This document shows, piece by piece, positions 24,390-33,666 of a stretch of DNA of 64,000 nt (positions within the stretch are counted from its first letter, which is position 1; each line of letters begins with the position of its first letter). Where the stretch lies: the NCBI GenBank assembly GCA_023630585.1, contig CM042535.1, positions 29,824,899 to 29,888,898 on the forward strand. Reading direction: 5' to 3'. The notes under the pieces were generated by a model. That model did no database searches and was not told the DNA's origin. It worked only from the letters and a program-made list of their open reading frames with translations. The position numbers and the translations under genes are program-made. The stretch comes from Cranoglanis bouderius. Taxonomy: Eukaryota; Chordata; Actinopteri; Siluriformes; Cranoglanididae.

Positions 24390-25841
24390 ATGCAGCGGGG
24401 AAAGCTACGCCATGCCACGCCACGCCATGCCACGCCACAATTAAAATGCCTGCAATTAATTCTATGTTTTTTCCTCAGTGGACTTTCAGCTATCCTCCTG
24501 ATGAGTTTGATTGCTTTGCCACTTGGCCTCAATTTTTTTTATTTGCAGGCTCAGATTTATTTTTTAAGTTTGGAGGACCCCAAACCTGACGAGGAGGAGT
24601 GGTTGGGGTTCCTCCTCTCTCCTCTGGTCAGCTCTGCTCGCCAATGGGCGGAGCTTCACCTTGTCAGTAGATCCACGAAGCTCCAGACAGTTTCGGGCTT
24701 TGTGGATCTACTGGTCCAGGTGTTCGGAAGCCCAGACTTCCAACCCAACCTCAGGACATTTTTGGGGAAGGATCGTCTGGGCGACCGACCTAGTCAAACA
24801 TTCCTGGAGTACTATGAGAGTAAGCGGACTAACGTGGCGGCCTACATTTCTCATCTCCTAACCCAGGAGTGTGCCACCGAGGGATGCACCCGACCAGCCA
24901 TCCTGCAGTGTCCCACCTGCAGGAATAAGGGAGTAAGGAGCAGCTACTTCTGCTCCCAAGGCTGTTTCAAGGGCAGCTGGCGGGTGCATAAGCGGCTCCA
25001 TAGGAGGGCACCCTCAGAGCTCCAGCAGGAGGCCCAGCAGGAGGTCTCCTCAAGGGAGCTGCACCTGGAGGTTAACATGGCGACCTCCAGCCCCGAGCTC
25101 CAGTCGGAGACCCAGCAGGAAGTCTCCTCCACGGAGCTACCACAGGAGGTTAACACGGCGACCTCCAGCCCCGAGCTCCAGCAGGAGGCCCAGCAGGAGG
25201 TCTCCTCAAGGGAGCTACACCTGGAGGTTAACATGGTGACCTCCAGCCCCGAGCTGCAGTCAGAGATTCGAGAGGAAACCTCCTCTCCTGGCCTGCTTAT
25301 ACCGGAGGTCCACAAAGAGACCTCCGCCCAAGCCATGTTCTCGTCAGAGGTTCGAGAAGAAACCTCCACTCCTGCCCAGTCCATGTCAGGGGCCCACGGG
25401 ATGGCCTCTTCTCAAGCTAAGTTCATGTCAGAGGCCCACGGGATGGCCTCTTCTCAAGCCCAGTCCATGTCTGAGGTCCATGGGATGACCTCTTCTCAAG
25501 CTCAGTCCATGTCCGAGGTCCAAGGGATGACCTCCATTCCAAGTCCTAGCCCATGTTTTAGCGCAAAATTGAGTCCATGTTCAGGTTCCTGCTCTAGTCC
25601 TAGTCCACGTCCAAGTCCATGTCCAGGTTCGTGCCCTAATCCTAGTCCATGTCCAAGTCCATGTCCAGGTTCCTGCCCTAATTCTAGTCCATGTCCAAGT
25701 CCATGTCCAGACTTTTGCCCTATTCCAAGGCCAACTTCTGATCCAGTTCCCAGTCCTGCTCACAATCCTGTTCCCAGTCCTGCTCCCATTCCCAGTTCCA
25801 GTCCAGTTCCTCATCCAGTTCCTCATCCAGTTCCTAGTTGA
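24390..25841 (+). CDS. Gag-like protein fused to METAP1-like C6H2 zinc finger and repeat tail
   Basis: The frame is 483 codons, and the start is uncertain because an ATG four bases earlier (24386) opens another frame. Residues 18-50 are hydrophobic and may be out of the ancestral frame. Residues 55-150 resemble a retrotransposon gag (SLEDPKPDEEEWLGFLL, SARQWAELHL, SQTFLEYYESKR). Residues 161-204 form a zinc finger with spacing C-x4-C-x7-C-x2-C-x10-C-x3-C-x7-H-x3-H. Its core YFCSQGCFKGSW is nearly identical to the YFCSQECFKGSW I recall in the N-terminal MYND-like finger of methionine aminopeptidase 1, and LQCPTC also matches. All eight metal ligands are present. Then follow three copies of a 26-residue unit (QQEVSSRELHLEV), 14-residue units (HGMASSQAQSMSEV) and Pro-Cys-Ser units. 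The finger sits where gag usually has its CCHC knuckle. Function is unknown; RNA or ribosome contact is speculation. Confidence 0.72.
   Translation: MQRGKLRHATPRHATPQLKCLQLILCFFLSGLSAILLMSLIALPLGLNFFYLQAQIYFLSLEDPKPDEEEWLGFLLSPLVSSARQWAELHLVSRSTKLQTVSGFVDLLVQVFGSPDFQPNLRTFLGKDRLGDRPSQTFLEYYESKRTNVAAYISHLLTQECATEGCTRPAILQCPTCRNKGVRSSYFCSQGCFKGSWRVHKRLHRRAPSELQQEAQQEVSSRELHLEVNMATSSPELQSETQQEVSSTELPQEVNTATSSPELQQEAQQEVSSRELHLEVNMVTSSPELQSEIREETSSPGLLIPEVHKETSAQAMFSSEVREETSTPAQSMSGAHGMASSQAKFMSEAHGMASSQAQSMSEVHGMTSSQAQSMSEVQGMTSIPSPSPCFSAKLSPCSGSCSSPSPRPSPCPGSCPNPSPCPSPCPGSCPNSSPCPSPCPDFCPIPRPTSDPVPSPAHNPVPSPAPIPSSSPVPHPVPHPVPS
24870..25001 (+). other. METAP1-like C6H2 zinc-finger coding segment
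   Basis: The segment runs from the first cysteine codon (24870-24872) to the last histidine codon (24999-25001), with no intron. It reads CATEGC, LQCPTC, SYFCSQGCFKGSW and HKRLH. The intronless state and position inside an LTR element suggest capture of host mRNA sequence by the element. The alternative is convergence within MYND-type fingers, but the FCSQ-CFKGSW core argues for METAP1. Confidence 0.75.
25020..25330 (+). repeat. 78-bp coding tandem repeat
   Basis: Units start near 25020, 25101 and 25179 with shared text GAGCTCCAG.. and CAGGAGGTCTCCTC, each encoding about 26 residues. Unit length is a multiple of three. Confidence 0.8.
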
Positions 25842-26035
25842 GTTCCATGTCCAAGTCCAGGTTCCGACCCTGTTCCTAGTTCAGTTTCTAGTTCAGTTCC
25901 ATGTCCAAGTCCAGGTTCCAACCCTGTTCCTAGTCCAGTACCTTGTTCAGTTCCATGTCCAAGTCCAGGTTCCGACCCTGTTCCTAGTCCTGTTCCTAGT
26001 CCAGTTTCTAGTCCAGTTCCTGATTTAGTTGCTAG
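25550..26035 (+). repeat. CCAAGTCCATGTCCAGG-type tandem repeats
   Basis: Short proline, cysteine and serine-coding units (TCCATGTCCAAGTCC; GTTCCTAGTCCAG) repeat through and beyond the TGA at 25839-25841. The repeat continues in the same frame after that stop. Confidence 0.8.
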
Positions 26036-26756
26036 CTACATTGGTTTAATTTCTGGATATGTTTTTGCTCTCCTTCTCAGTTCAGAAGCTGATTTAACTC
26101 CCAGCTCCGGTTCCAGCTCCGTTTCCAACCCAGCTCACTCCTCTGTCTCCTCCTCTGTCTCCAGCCCTGTCTCCATCCCTGTCTCCAGCCCTATCTCCAA
26201 TTTAATTTCCAACGCTGTTTCCAACCAAGTTTTTGATTTTGTCTATGATTTTCGGTCTAACCTAGTTCTCTGTCCAGTTTAAAAGTCTGTTTCCAAGTCT
26301 TTCTCGAAGTCTGTTTCCAAGTCTTTCTCGAAGTCTGTTTCCATGTCTGTCTCGAAGTCTGTTTCCAAGTCTGTCTCGAAGTCTGTTTCCAAGTCTGTCT
26401 CGAAGTCTGTTTCCAAGCCCTTCTCGAAGTCTGTTTCCAAGCCCTTCTCGAAATCTGTTTCCAAGCCCTTCTCGAAGTCTGTTTCCAAGCCCTTCTCGAA
26501 GACTGTCTCCGAGTCTGTTTCCAAGTCTGTCTCCGAGTCTGTTTCAAAGTCTGTCTCCGAGCCTGTTTCAAAGTCTGTCTCTGATCCAGGTGCCAAAGCT
26601 GTCCCTGATCCAGGTGCCAAAGCTGTCCCTGATCCAGGTGCGAGAGCTGACTCTGATCCTGGTTCCAGGTCAAGCACCAGGTCAAGCTCCGGGTCAAGCT
26701 CCAGGTCAAGCACCGGGTCAAGCACCAGGTCAAGCTCCAGGCCAAGCACCAGGTGA
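25842..26756 (+). pseudogene. In-frame continuation of the gag-finger ORF after two stops
   Basis: The frame of the 24390 ORF stays open after the TGA (25839-25841) up to a TAA (26280-26282), and again from there to a TGA at 26754-26756. Content is low complexity: V/P/S/C repeats, then KSVSKSVS units (24 bp), then DPGAKAVP units (24 bp), then SRSSTRSS units (12 bp). All unit lengths seen are multiples of three, as if the tail was long translated. So a tail of up to about 790 codons was broken by two point nonsense changes, or the stops are tolerated. No enzyme domain is visible. The long frames on the opposite strand are by-products of the repeats. Confidence 0.55.
26283..26580 (+). repeat. 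24-bp tandem repeat
   Basis: About 12 units of AAGTCTGTTTCCAAGTCTGT-type sequence with TCTCG/TTTCC variants. It gives long open frames on both strands. Confidence 0.9.
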
Positions 26757-27029
26757 CGCACAGCTCCGAGATCCAGGCCCAGCACCAGGTCACGTGCAGC
26801 TCCGAGATCCAGACCAGGCATCGGTTCAAGCACCAGACCAAGTTCTTGTCCAAGTTCTCGTCCAAGTTTCAAAGGAAAACCCGACACGCTCTGCTCTGGT
26901 TATGGGACACTGGATATAACCAGCCTCAGGTCCTGGAGGGCAGAGGTTACGATCCTGCCCAGGGGCCCAGGTCCACCAAAGTGGATGGAACTTGCGGCGC
27001 TTCAGGAGCCGCACCTTAGGGGGGGGCTC
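26581..27029 (+). other. Internal 3' region and polypurine tract
   Basis: GGTGCCAAAGCTGTCCCTGAT units (26588-26650), then 12-bp AGGTCAAGCACC units (26665-26755), then non-repeated sequence. The purine-rich AGGGGGGGGCTC ends at 27029 against the 3' LTR. Confidence 0.7.
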
Positions 27030-27918
27030 TGTTAGGTTTCCTCCTCTCCAGCTCTCGCTACGCTGCAAGGAGTAGCGAGTGGCATACTTCCGCATTCCAT
27101 TGCGCGCATTCCAGCGCTATTCAAAAACTCTCCGATGGTCATTTCATTCATGAACTCACATTTTGTTTACCTCTGTCATGTGTTTTCATGTGTTCGTTCA
27201 CGTCATGTCTCCGCCTCCTGTGTTTCCCCATGTGCGTTTGTTTTCGTTCATGTCATGTCTCCGCCTCCTCATTTCTCATTTGTTCATATGTATTGATGTC
27301 AGGTGTAATTGATTTGGACATGTGATTTCTTTGTGTTTAAATATGCCGCTCCGTTCCCGCTTCGGGGCGGAGTATTAGTTTAGTTTAGCTTAGATGTGTT
27401 TGACCCTGCGCTTTTTTCCCTTAGCTCTTTTTCCGTGGTTTCCAGACCACCTCCTAACCTTGCGCGTTTTTCCCTTAGCTCTTTTTCCGTGGTTTCCAGA
27501 CCACCTTTCTAGCCTTGCGCATTTATTCTGAAGCTCGTAATTTGTGGTTTCCAGACCACCTCCTAGCCTTGCACGTTTATTACGAAGCTCGTAATTCCTG
27601 GTTTCCAGACCACCTCCTAGCCTTGCGCATTTATTTCCAAAGCTCGTAATTCGTGGTTTCCAGACCACCTTTCTAGCCTAGCGTAGTTTTCCCTGTGTTT
27701 TCTGGATTTACATTCTCATTTGGATTGCTCTTACCGTTTTTGGATTACTGCCTCTTCGGATAAGTACAGTATTATTTTGGATTACTGTGACCTTTCTGTT
27801 TATGGATTTATGTTTGATGGAGTTTTTTTATGTTCATTTATGTTTGACCTGTTCCTAATAAACTGACCACTTTCCCCTGCAAGTGCATCCTGCTTCCTTT
27901 ACCCCACGTGTCGTAACA
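27030..27918 (+). mobile_element. 3' LTR with expanded hairpin repeat
   Basis: Same ends as the 5' LTR. It carries five copies of the GTGGTTTCCAGACCACC unit (near 27437, 27489, 27544, 27599 and 27654; one reads CTGG) where the 5' LTR has two, explaining the extra 162 bp. Confidence 0.93.
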
Positions 27919-27923
27919 CTCGC

Positions 27924-28240
27924 AAAAACATGTATTTTTAAAAACAACTTAATTGGTTTTACTTTAACTAACGGCTCACAAAGGAGCATAAAGGAAGTGC
28001 ACATGTCAAAGTGCTCAGTGCTTGCAGAACTAAAGTCTGCAACACATTCCCTGCATGCTCACTTCACTGCACCATGCTCCAAATCACTAGAACGCATGCT
28101 TATTTTGAATGAAATTGCTCGCAATTTCATATACTGAGTGCAATATGCTTTATTCATTCAAGATCGACTGCCACAGTGCTCGGTATGAAAGATACTGTTG
28201 AAAGTGACCAAGGTGACAAAATTAGCCTTCATATAGGATT
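27924..28240. other. No gene seen
   Basis: Right flank of the LTR element. No repeat termini or coding signal found. Confidence 0.5.
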
Positions 28241-28590
28241 AGGGCATGCTTAGTGGTTAGAACGTTTGCCTCACACCGCCACAGTTGGAGGTTTGAATTC
28301 TGCCTCTGTCTTGTGTGTGTTGGGTTTGCATGTTCTCCCCGTGCTTCGGGGGTTTCCTCCGGGTATTCTGTTTCCTCCCCCAGTCCAAAGACATGCGTTG
28401 TAGGCTGATTGGAATTTCCAAATTGTCTGTAGTGTGTGAATGTGTGTGCGATTGTGCCCTGCGATGGGCTGGCACCCCGTCCAGGGTGTCCCCTGCCTTG
28501 TGCCCCGAGTTCCCTGGGATAGGCTCCAGGCTCCACCACGACCCTGTGTAGGATAAGCGGTACAGAAAATGCATGGATACATGGATGGAT
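28241..28590 (+). mobile_element. tRNA-derived SINE, near full length
   Basis: The head GCATGCTTAGTGGTTAGAAC corresponds to tRNA box A, and GAGGTTTGAATTC to box B with one C-to-T change. The body includes CCAAAGACATGCGTTGTAGG and GGCTCCAGGCTCC, and the tail is (TGGA)n. Reverse copies occur at 19837-19925 and 51610-51912. The long overlapping ORFs on both strands are SINE sequence, not genes. Confidence 0.85.
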
Positions 28591-29140
28591 TCACATGTAC
28601 AGACATACACATGGACGATATCGTACAGAAATCTTGTCTTTCACATTATGGATGTTATATAGTCATCAATTACCTTTACTGTAAATTTGACCATCATTTT
28701 AAAACACACTGAGAACTGAACTTCAGCAGAAGTTTAGTGAAAAAAAAAAACAGAAAAGAAAAAACGGCAGGCTGTTGTGGTAGAGGAGAATGATTCACGA
28801 TCCAAGCTCATGAATTTGGATTAGGATGAATTAACTCATTCCCTTAAGCAGATCCACTCCACTCCCACAGCGCACAGGAACAAACACAGTCTGTGTGTAT
28901 AATGACTGAAACAGCGACTCAAACGGATCTACTATGCTTAATGATTCTCATAAACTGTCATTTCAATACTTAAGTGGAATGCATGGGGAAATGATGGTGG
29001 CTTTACTGTTCAGAGACTGATGTCTGAAACAAAAAACACACACATAGAGAGAGAATATGATTCTAAAATATGAATTTGCCCTGCTGGATAATCTGTCAAT
29101 GGCGTATCGAATTATGCCATCGCTTTTCCTTTTTTTTTAA
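28591..29140. other. No gene seen
   Basis: Poly-A tract near 28739-28750. No other supported feature. Confidence 0.5.
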
Positions 29141-29141
29141 T

Positions 29142-29195
29142 CCAACCAGGAGTCAAACCGCTAAGGGCATCTGATTTACTATGCCACTGATATCA
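29142..29195 (-). other. tRNA-like remnant
   Basis: The minus strand reads TCAGTGGCATAGTAAATCAG followed by GCGGTTTGACTCC, resembling box A and box B. The spacing is short and no cloverleaf is obvious, so a worn SINE head or tRNA pseudogene is likelier than a functional tRNA. Confidence 0.3.
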
Positions 29196-29196
29196 G

Positions 29197-29209
29197 AGGT
29201 CAGAGGTCA
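29197..29209 (+). promoter_or_regulatory. Perfect DR1 nuclear-receptor site
   Basis: AGGTCAGAGGTCA: two AGGTCA half-sites with one base between, the form bound by RXR heterodimers, HNF4 and COUP-TF. It lies 163 bp before an X-box. Occupancy is unknown. Confidence 0.45.
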
Positions 29210-29289
29210 CTGCTGCCTGAAAGAACAGCAGAAAGAGGAGAAAACAGATGCATAGGGACAGTAAATGACCTTGCTCATCTTCTAACAAG

Positions 29290-29500
29290 GACAGAGCGGA
29301 CAGAAAGAGCGAGGGAGGGAGGGACAGGAAAGGAGGAGAGAATCGTGATTCACCGCGACAATCAGGCGCTCCGTTGCCATGGTGACAACGACAACGCACC
29401 AGTCCCCATGACGACACGACGTCTCAGAGCTGCTTTCTCCAAACTGCAGAACTGCGCTTGTTGGGGTTTTGTATCTGTAATCATTAACCCTCCTGTACAC
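29290..29500. promoter_or_regulatory. CpG-rich candidate regulatory block with RFX X-box
   Basis: The block is locally CpG-rich (CACCGCGACAATCAGGCGCT; CATGACGACACGACGTCTCA). It contains GTTGCCATGGTGAC at 29373-29386, a close match to the RFX X-box (GTNNCC-AT-GGNAAC type), and GACGTC, a CRE-like core, near 29420. The surrounding DNA is CpG-poor. It could be a promoter of an unseen transcript or an enhancer. No exon could be attached. Confidence 0.4.
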
Positions 29501-29894
29501 TGATTCGAAAAGAATGTACTGTTTGCTGGCTTCTATCTTTTCAATTTTATATGCAACTCTTATGTTTATTTAAATAACCATATCTTGATCTTAATTACTG
29601 TAAACATTTATTTTAAAAGTCCTTGGGGATCCTCCTGAGGGCAGGTGTGTGTACAAGTGTGACTAAAAAAAGACATGACCGTTATCTCACACTTTTATTT
29701 ATTTATTTTACACTTTTAAGTCTCCTTGGCACTGAAAGGTTAAGAGGGACCAAACATAATCTCATAATTGTTGTTTGTTAGAGGTTAAGAACCATGTTGC
29801 AGGATGGGAAAAAATCATTTAAAATCACTTAAAAAAAAAATAAATAAACGGTGAGTGGCAGTTCTGTGGGTGGAAATGACTTGTTGATGAGAGA

Positions 29895-30140
29895 GGGCAG
29901 AGGAAGATGGCCAGACTGCTTCAGGCTGACAGGAAGTCTATAGTAACTCAAATAATCACTCTTTATAACCGTGGTGAGCAGAAAAGTATCTCAGCATGCA
30001 CAACATGCCAAAACTTAAGGTGGAAGGGCTACAACAGGAGAAGACCACATCGGTTTCCACTTCTGTCAGCCAAGAATAAGAATCTGAGGCTACAGAGGGC
30101 ACTGAAACAAAAACAGCTGAAGATTAGGGGAAAATTGTCT
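29895..30140 (+). pseudogene. Tc1-like transposase fragment
   Basis: The frame from 29907 reads MARLLQADRKSIVTQIITLY, NRGEQKSIS, RRPHRFPLLSAKNKNLRLQ, matching the N-terminal and middle parts of the Tc1-like family also present at 23048-23490 and 38861-39125. The region between the DNA-binding domain and the catalytic core is kept, but no DDE residue is included. It ends about 20 bp before the hAT MITE. Confidence 0.8.
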
Positions 30141-30162
30141 AGACTAGGAAATGTATTACATT

Positions 30163-31257
30163 TAGAGCTAATCTCTAATAGTCGATTATGAAAATCGTTG
30201 TCAACGAATCTCATTATCGATTAGTTGGTCTGCACGCAGCACGGGATACATTTACTCATTGTTATTTCTGTTCTGAAAACTCGCATCAGAGAGTACAGAC
30301 CCAAATGAGAGTTGTGTCCCAAATAATGTACTCTACCGTCTATTGTACGAATTTTAGAAGGGTAGTATCGTCTCAAATGGAACACTAGCGTTTTTTTTTT
30401 TGTTTTTTTTTACTAACCGGAAGTATAAGCCGTTTCCCAGCTTTAGCAGATACCCAGAGTCAACAACAATGAATTTCTTCATTCTACTGTTTATGTCAGC
30501 GTTACCTTTTTATGGCCAACATGACCTCAGTCACCATCAGACGGAGGTGTGACAGCGGGAAAAAGTGTGTGACCTCCAAGTCCTCTAAGGCAGGGGAGCA
30601 TTTTATATTAAATGTAGTGAAGAAGGCTGTAGCCTATAAACTTTACAAATCAGAGCTTGTGTAGCAGGGAAGCATGGCAGTGATGCACGAGCACAAACTT
30701 GTTTATATGTTTATATCCAAAATGCTCCACTGTGTGCAAGGGGTTGGGGAAATTGGTGCGAATTGCTTAAGAGGTTCAGTTTAAATCAAGTTTACTGTTA
30801 TTATATGCTGTATTTGCACACTTGCAGTGTCAATTCTGTTGTTTATTATAACGGGAGCGATCTTTAAGTGATCTATTAGTAACGAGGCCATGCTGCTCCT
30901 CACTCGCAGTGTAGATGCGGTGATAAACAGTGGGAGCGCAGGTAAGATTTGTAATGTGTAATTAAAATGGTACGATCAAAGTAATCATAAGTAAACCGAT
31001 ATGTCTAAAGGCAGGGACTAACAGAAACCAAGAAGGTGCAGTGAAAGGGAGATTTTATTATTCATTTAGGACTATAGTTTAATCAGTGCTTTTTTGTGCA
31101 TCCATAAAAATAATGCATAAATACTTATATATAATATAAAGTAATAAATATATATAATTAATGGTACTGAAATAAATTAAAAAAAAAAACACTGATTAAT
31201 CGAAAAAATAATTGGCACATTAATCGATTATGAAAATAATTGTTAGTTGCAGCCCTA
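30163..31257. mobile_element. hAT-type non-autonomous element with perfect 8-bp duplication
   Basis: ATTACATT occurs at 30155-30162 and 31258-31265. The ends are TAGAGCTA and (complement of the right end) TAGGGCTGCAACTAAC, and both sub-ends carry TCGATTATGAAAAT and TAATCGATTA motifs. The 8-bp duplication is the hAT signature. It is 1095 bp with no transposase. A short piece near 30478-30560 reads as a possible exon remnant but no domain is visible. Confidence 0.85.
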
Positions 31258-32036
31258 ATTACATTTAAAACAGTATACCTCAAGTATACTCATACCTATA
31301 AACTGTAAGCATATCTGATATTTGTGTACAACTTGTGTACTAACCAATTATACAGTCCCATCCAAAAGTATTAGAACAGCAAGGCCAATTCTGTTTTTGC
31401 TGTATATTGAAGACATTTGGGTTTGAGATCAAAAGATGAATATGAGATGATAGATCAGTGTTTCAGCTTTCATTTCCTCATATTTACACCTAGATGCGTT
31501 AAACAACTTAGAACATGGCACCTTTTGTTTGAACCCACCCATTTTTTCAAGTGATCGACGATATTGGAACATGCGACTGATAGGTGTTTCTTGCTGCCCA
31601 CACTGAAAAAAATGATGTGTTGGATTTACTTAAAATATATATGCACAATTTTTGCTTCATACTTTTTAAGTAAATTCAACTTGAAGTCATTTTAAGTTCA
31701 ACTGACAAGAAAATCTTTGTTATGCACTGAAAGAAATGATTTGTTGGATTTACTTAAAATATATATGCACCATTTTTCCTTCACACTTTTTAAGTAAATT
31801 CAACTTGAAGTAATTAAGTAAAAGATAGCCCTTGTTATGTGTTAAAAAAATGTAACCAATAGAATCTACCAATTAATTGGTTAACCATCGACCAATGGTT
31901 ACAATACTATGAATAATGAATTGAGTACAGATCAATAAGAAAAAAATATCACTTCATTCAACAAAAGTTTACAAAAGGTTTTCAGACAGTTAGTACAAAA
32001 ATGAAGCATTTTGTTTGACAGATTGCAATGCTACAT

Positions 32037-32200
32037 TGTAACGTCTGACGGTATCAAACTGATTTCTGAATCAACCTGGGCTTAGCACAGAAGTTTCTTT
32101 TGTTTCTTTTGAGCTGTAAATCCCTATCTGTTTAATGACCACTCTGGCCCCAGTTTGACCAGATACCTTTGGAATGCTAATGACCAAACTTCCCCCCTTG

Positions 32201-32246
<46 letters not shown>

Positions 32247-33666
32247 GCTACCTACACGCGCACGCACACACACACACACACACACACACAAGCTTACCTT
32301 ACACACACAATGGAGAAATCTCTCCCTTTTCAATGTAACATGTAATTATATGTAATTATTCGATGTCCAAATAGTGTGATGTTTTCGTGTTTGCATATAT
32401 TGTGTGTTCATGTAACCTAACCTTAATGATTTTAGATAGTTTTAATTTAGGATATCATTTTAAATGTCTGTAACCAGGTTTTTATTTGTAATATTCTTTA
32501 CAAGTCCATTGAATTTGGTATGTAGTTAATCGTCTCGAGATACCCTGACTGATTATGCGTTGGTGTTGTCTTTAAAACAACACCACGCTTTGAAACTTTT
32601 CTCTTCCTCTCCTCTTCAGTCAGTCTCTTCAGTAACTCTTCACTCACACTCTTCCGGTTTCTCTCTCCCCCGGGGCCACGTGCCCCGAGAAGAGGTAAGC
32701 CAGGATCTCTCTCTCTCCCTGACAAAGGATGCAACCGCTTCATGGCTCACGCCTATTTGCAAATGGCGCAACGAACCAGCGAATTCTACACGACCTCGCG
32801 CGAACTTTCACACCGAAGCTATGCAAGTATAGTTAATGACCTATATCTGCGTTTAAGATTGTACCCCTGTTTACAGGAGATTTAAGTTCGTTGCTGGTTT
32901 TGAAAAAGGCGAATTAGTTGTGTTTTTGTCTGCCATTCCCTTTTATTTCATTACTTTCTCTCTATGCCTTTTCTCTTCTTGTATATAGATGTACATATGT
33001 ATGTTTTGCTTAGAGTTAGTCGTGTGTATCCATAGTTACATCTAGTTATTAAAATCTATTATCCCACGCTTGATTTGTCTGTGTTGTTCACTTGATGAGT
33101 CAATTAAACGCTGCGATCTCGGCTACACGCTCTAGAAACGGATATTTCCTTCTTGGCCAGAAGGATAAACTCCCTCTTTAGAGTTCATAATTCCAAACTA
33201 GACTACAGCTAACCCTAAAGCTGATCTAGTCCACATACATAGTCATAATTAATTATAATCCATTGTAGTTAATTATCTATGTGTATATGTGCACATACAT
33301 GAATTCCCTTTCATGGCTGATGTATATTTATAACTGGTCACAACACGCGTTGATTAGATATATAGATATATTTCACGCCAGTCGAGCTAATTCCGTATAT
33401 AAATTGGAGAATACATTTAAACGTGTTAAACATCTTTTAATTTGTTACATGAATTGTAACTGGTGGAGAATATTTTTAAACGTTGCAGATTCATACGAGT
33501 TACTACACATTCTTGTAGATAATACGGGCACGCTTTAAAACTCGTCTCCTTTAAAAAGGTGCTTCGAATCCAAGTGTGCGCTTCTGTTTCGTTTTCATGT
33601 TTAAAGTTGATCCATTACATTATTCTGGTGGAAAGGAATAATGCTAGTAATGATTGATTCGTTACA
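32037..33666 (+). mobile_element. Solo LTR (retrovirus-like family, copy A)
   Basis: It begins TGTAACG and ends CGTTACA. The flanks ACAT (32033-32036) and ACAT (33667-33670) form a 4-bp duplication. It contains CA microsatellites (32202-32245, 32259-32290), a conserved block CGGGGCCACGTGCCCCG near 32671, and text shared with 40813-44010. The target was a 22-bp repeat (GATTGCAATGCTACATGCTAC), one partial copy on the left and further copies on the right. Its 1.63-kb length suits a retrovirus or gypsy-type LTR; no genes are present. Confidence 0.8.
32560..32832 (+). other. Short ORF shared by LTR copies
   Basis: The 90-codon frame ends FHTEAMQV. Equivalent frames with the same ending occur at 41426-41650 and 42885-43184. 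A splice-donor-like CAA|GTATAG overlaps its end. It may be a chance frame in the LTR leader or a short peptide; no domain is recognised. Confidence 0.3.

Larger units (their letters stand above)
23641..27918 (+). mobile_element. Complete non-autonomous LTR retrotransposon, gag plus METAP1-like finger
   Basis: Two direct LTRs flank 2.66 kb of internal DNA. The flanks are CACGC on the left (23636-23640) and CTCGC on the right (27919-27923), a 5-bp duplication with one mismatch. A purine tract, TTAGGGGGGGGCTC, directly precedes the 3' LTR and acts as the expected polypurine tract. The region after the 5' LTR (GAATATTCCGCCC) gives no clear tRNA primer match. No protease, reverse transcriptase, RNase H or integrase is encoded, so mobilisation would need a partner. 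The short internal region is gag-like, then a captured-looking zinc finger, then tandem repeats. LTR divergence of about 20 changes suggests a fairly recent insertion. A Ty3/gypsy relationship is inferred from the gag-like text and the 5-bp duplication, not shown. Confidence 0.88.

Noticed and set aside
26257..26887. Two overlapping 202-codon minus-strand ORFs and several plus-strand ORFs
   Set aside because: They are translations of the 24-bp and 12-bp tandem repeats in different frames. The plus frame linked to the gag ORF is the more sensible reading.
28222..28612. Four overlapping ORFs of 78-117 codons
   Set aside because: The region is a tRNA-derived SINE; the frames overlap on both strands.
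29193..29417. 74-codon minus-strand ORF over the X-box block
   Set aside because: No recognisable domain and CpG content alone can keep a frame open; kept only as a regulatory candidate.
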